Of a DNA stretch of 5,499 bases, positions 4,649 to 5,499 are shown one piece after another (positions within the stretch are counted from its first letter, which is position 1; every line of letters begins with the position of its first letter). Below the pieces are notes generated by a model, which saw only the letters and a list, made by a program, of their open reading frames with translations, made no database searches and was not told the origin of the DNA. The DNA comes from Alphaproteobacteria bacterium (lineage in GTDB: Bacteria; Pseudomonadota; Alphaproteobacteria; Rs-D84), in assembly GCA_017936185.1 (NCBI GenBank), contig JAGBGA010000049.1:1-5499 (forward strand), written 5' to 3'. The position numbers were made by a program, and so were the translations under genes.

Positions 4649-5499
4649 ATGAAAAAACTGTTGTTTTTACCAATTCTGACACTGGCATGTTTTGCGACAT
4701 TATCCAATTCTTGGGGGGCAACATATAATTGCAGCTATGTAAAAAATTCTGAGCTTGCTAATGACGAAGATGGTAATAACTTCTTGTATCTTAATACCGC
4801 AGATATGAACTCCAACCAATCGTTTTTTTGTGGCGAAAAGGGAGATACAGGCTGTAACCACGCACAATACATAAGAATTATTGGCACGCCATATATGGAT
4901 GGGAATAACGCAACTGGTTTTCATGCATTTAGATGTAATCATAGAGTAAAAGGTAACCCCCTTGACAAACGCGCATGGCAACACAATACAGACGTAGAAG
5001 ATATACTCACGTGCAGTGATATTGATGGTAAAACCCTTATAGCAACCCTTGACGGTATGAATTATTACACAGACACGCCCGATAATTGGCAAAAATACAA
5101 TGATACTACATGGTACAGCAAAAAATGGGTGTCCCACAGAGATTTTGACGGTCTTTGCAGAATAGAGAGCGAATCGGCCAATGAAGAAAATCCCCCTGTT
5201 GTTCCGGAAGAATCTTCATTGGAAAAATGTCTTAAAAACCGTAGAACCAAAGAAGGAATAGCATGTTGTTACCTTAGCAGCAGTGTAGCAAAATATAATT
5301 TCCAAACACAAAAATGCGAATGTAAAAATGGTGGCACTTTTGAAATCGCCACAAATGGCCGGGGTGGCACATGTAAAGTATCGGGCGGTGATGGCGACGA
5401 TGGCAGTACACCACCAGACGGCGATGAATCAACATCCCAGCCGGTTGTAACCGAAACATATAAATGCGACCCCACCAAGTTGGCCTTTATCAGTAAATG
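4649..5499 (+). CDS. Secreted cysteine-rich paralogue (3' end outside window)
   Basis: The frame opens at ATG 4649, with AAGGAG 8 bases upstream, and is open for 283 codons to the window edge. The signal peptide MKKLLFLPILTLACFATLSN to SWGA differs from the divergent paralogue in two residues. All 13 mature cysteines in view (28, 61, 69, 96, 122, 170, 194, 206, 207, 223, 225, 242, 273) align with cysteines of the 509-residue protein, and CKNGGTF and the GGDGDD linker are kept. The seven-cysteine block with two CPNG motifs is absent, replaced by a short proline and glutamate linker (about 174-190). If the rest matches, about 155 residues including the membrane span lie beyond the window, for a total near 440. 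Export to the envelope is likely. The function is unknown. Confidence 0.87.
   Translation, partial: MKKLLFLPILTLACFATLSNSWGATYNCSYVKNSELANDEDGNNFLYLNTADMNSNQSFFCGEKGDTGCNHAQYIRIIGTPYMDGNNATGFHAFRCNHRVKGNPLDKRAWQHNTDVEDILTCSDIDGKTLIATLDGMNYYTDTPDNWQKYNDTTWYSKKWVSHRDFDGLCRIESESANEENPPVVPEESSLEKCLKNRRTKEGIACCYLSSSVAKYNFQTQKCECKNGGTFEIATNGRGGTCKVSGGDGDDGSTPPDGDESTSQPVVTETYKCDPTKLAFISK

Noticed and set aside
4700..5137. Minus-strand open frame of 145 codons
   Set aside because: It is antisense to the plus-strand cysteine-rich gene, whose signal peptide, cysteines and paralogue support the plus strand.

Overview
The window looks like a piece of chromosome from an uncultured, moderately AT-rich Gram-negative bacterium, most likely a host-associated alphaproteobacterium. 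The pointers are a clear diderm lipoprotein, surface-glycan genes, and a cluster of interspersed palindromic repeats. When translated, those repeats give the familiar spurious peptides VTPAKAG and PAFAGMT that litter many alphaproteobacterial genomes. This placement is an inference; there is no rRNA or other marker gene here.

Left part (1-1905, minus strand): two genes in a tight unit. A family 8 glycosyltransferase (1000-1905) is followed after 14 bases by a Stealth-family sugar-phosphate transferase (985 down to the window edge). Together they suggest assembly or decoration of a cell-surface polysaccharide, one adding a hexose from a nucleotide sugar and the other a sugar-1-phosphate.

Middle (1906-2933): a divergent promoter region leads on the plus strand into a small lipoprotein gene of unknown function (2031-2501). 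A 430-base gene-free stretch follows. It holds three copies of a 30-bp tandem repeat, a run of REP-like hairpins, and the rho-independent terminator of the next gene, which comes from the other direction.

Right part (2934-5499): two divergently transcribed paralogues encode secreted, cysteine-rich proteins, 509 residues on the minus strand and a window-truncated copy on the plus strand. Their signal peptides are nearly identical and the last 59 bases in view are exactly identical, but their central regions have diverged and one carries an extra seven-cysteine block. Each gene has the same 30-base hairpin element 23 to 26 bases before its start codon. The two elements form an inverted repeat around a 76-base segment that carries a good promoter facing the plus-strand gene. 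This arrangement is the most interesting thing in the window: a shared leader regulator, an invertible promoter, or both.
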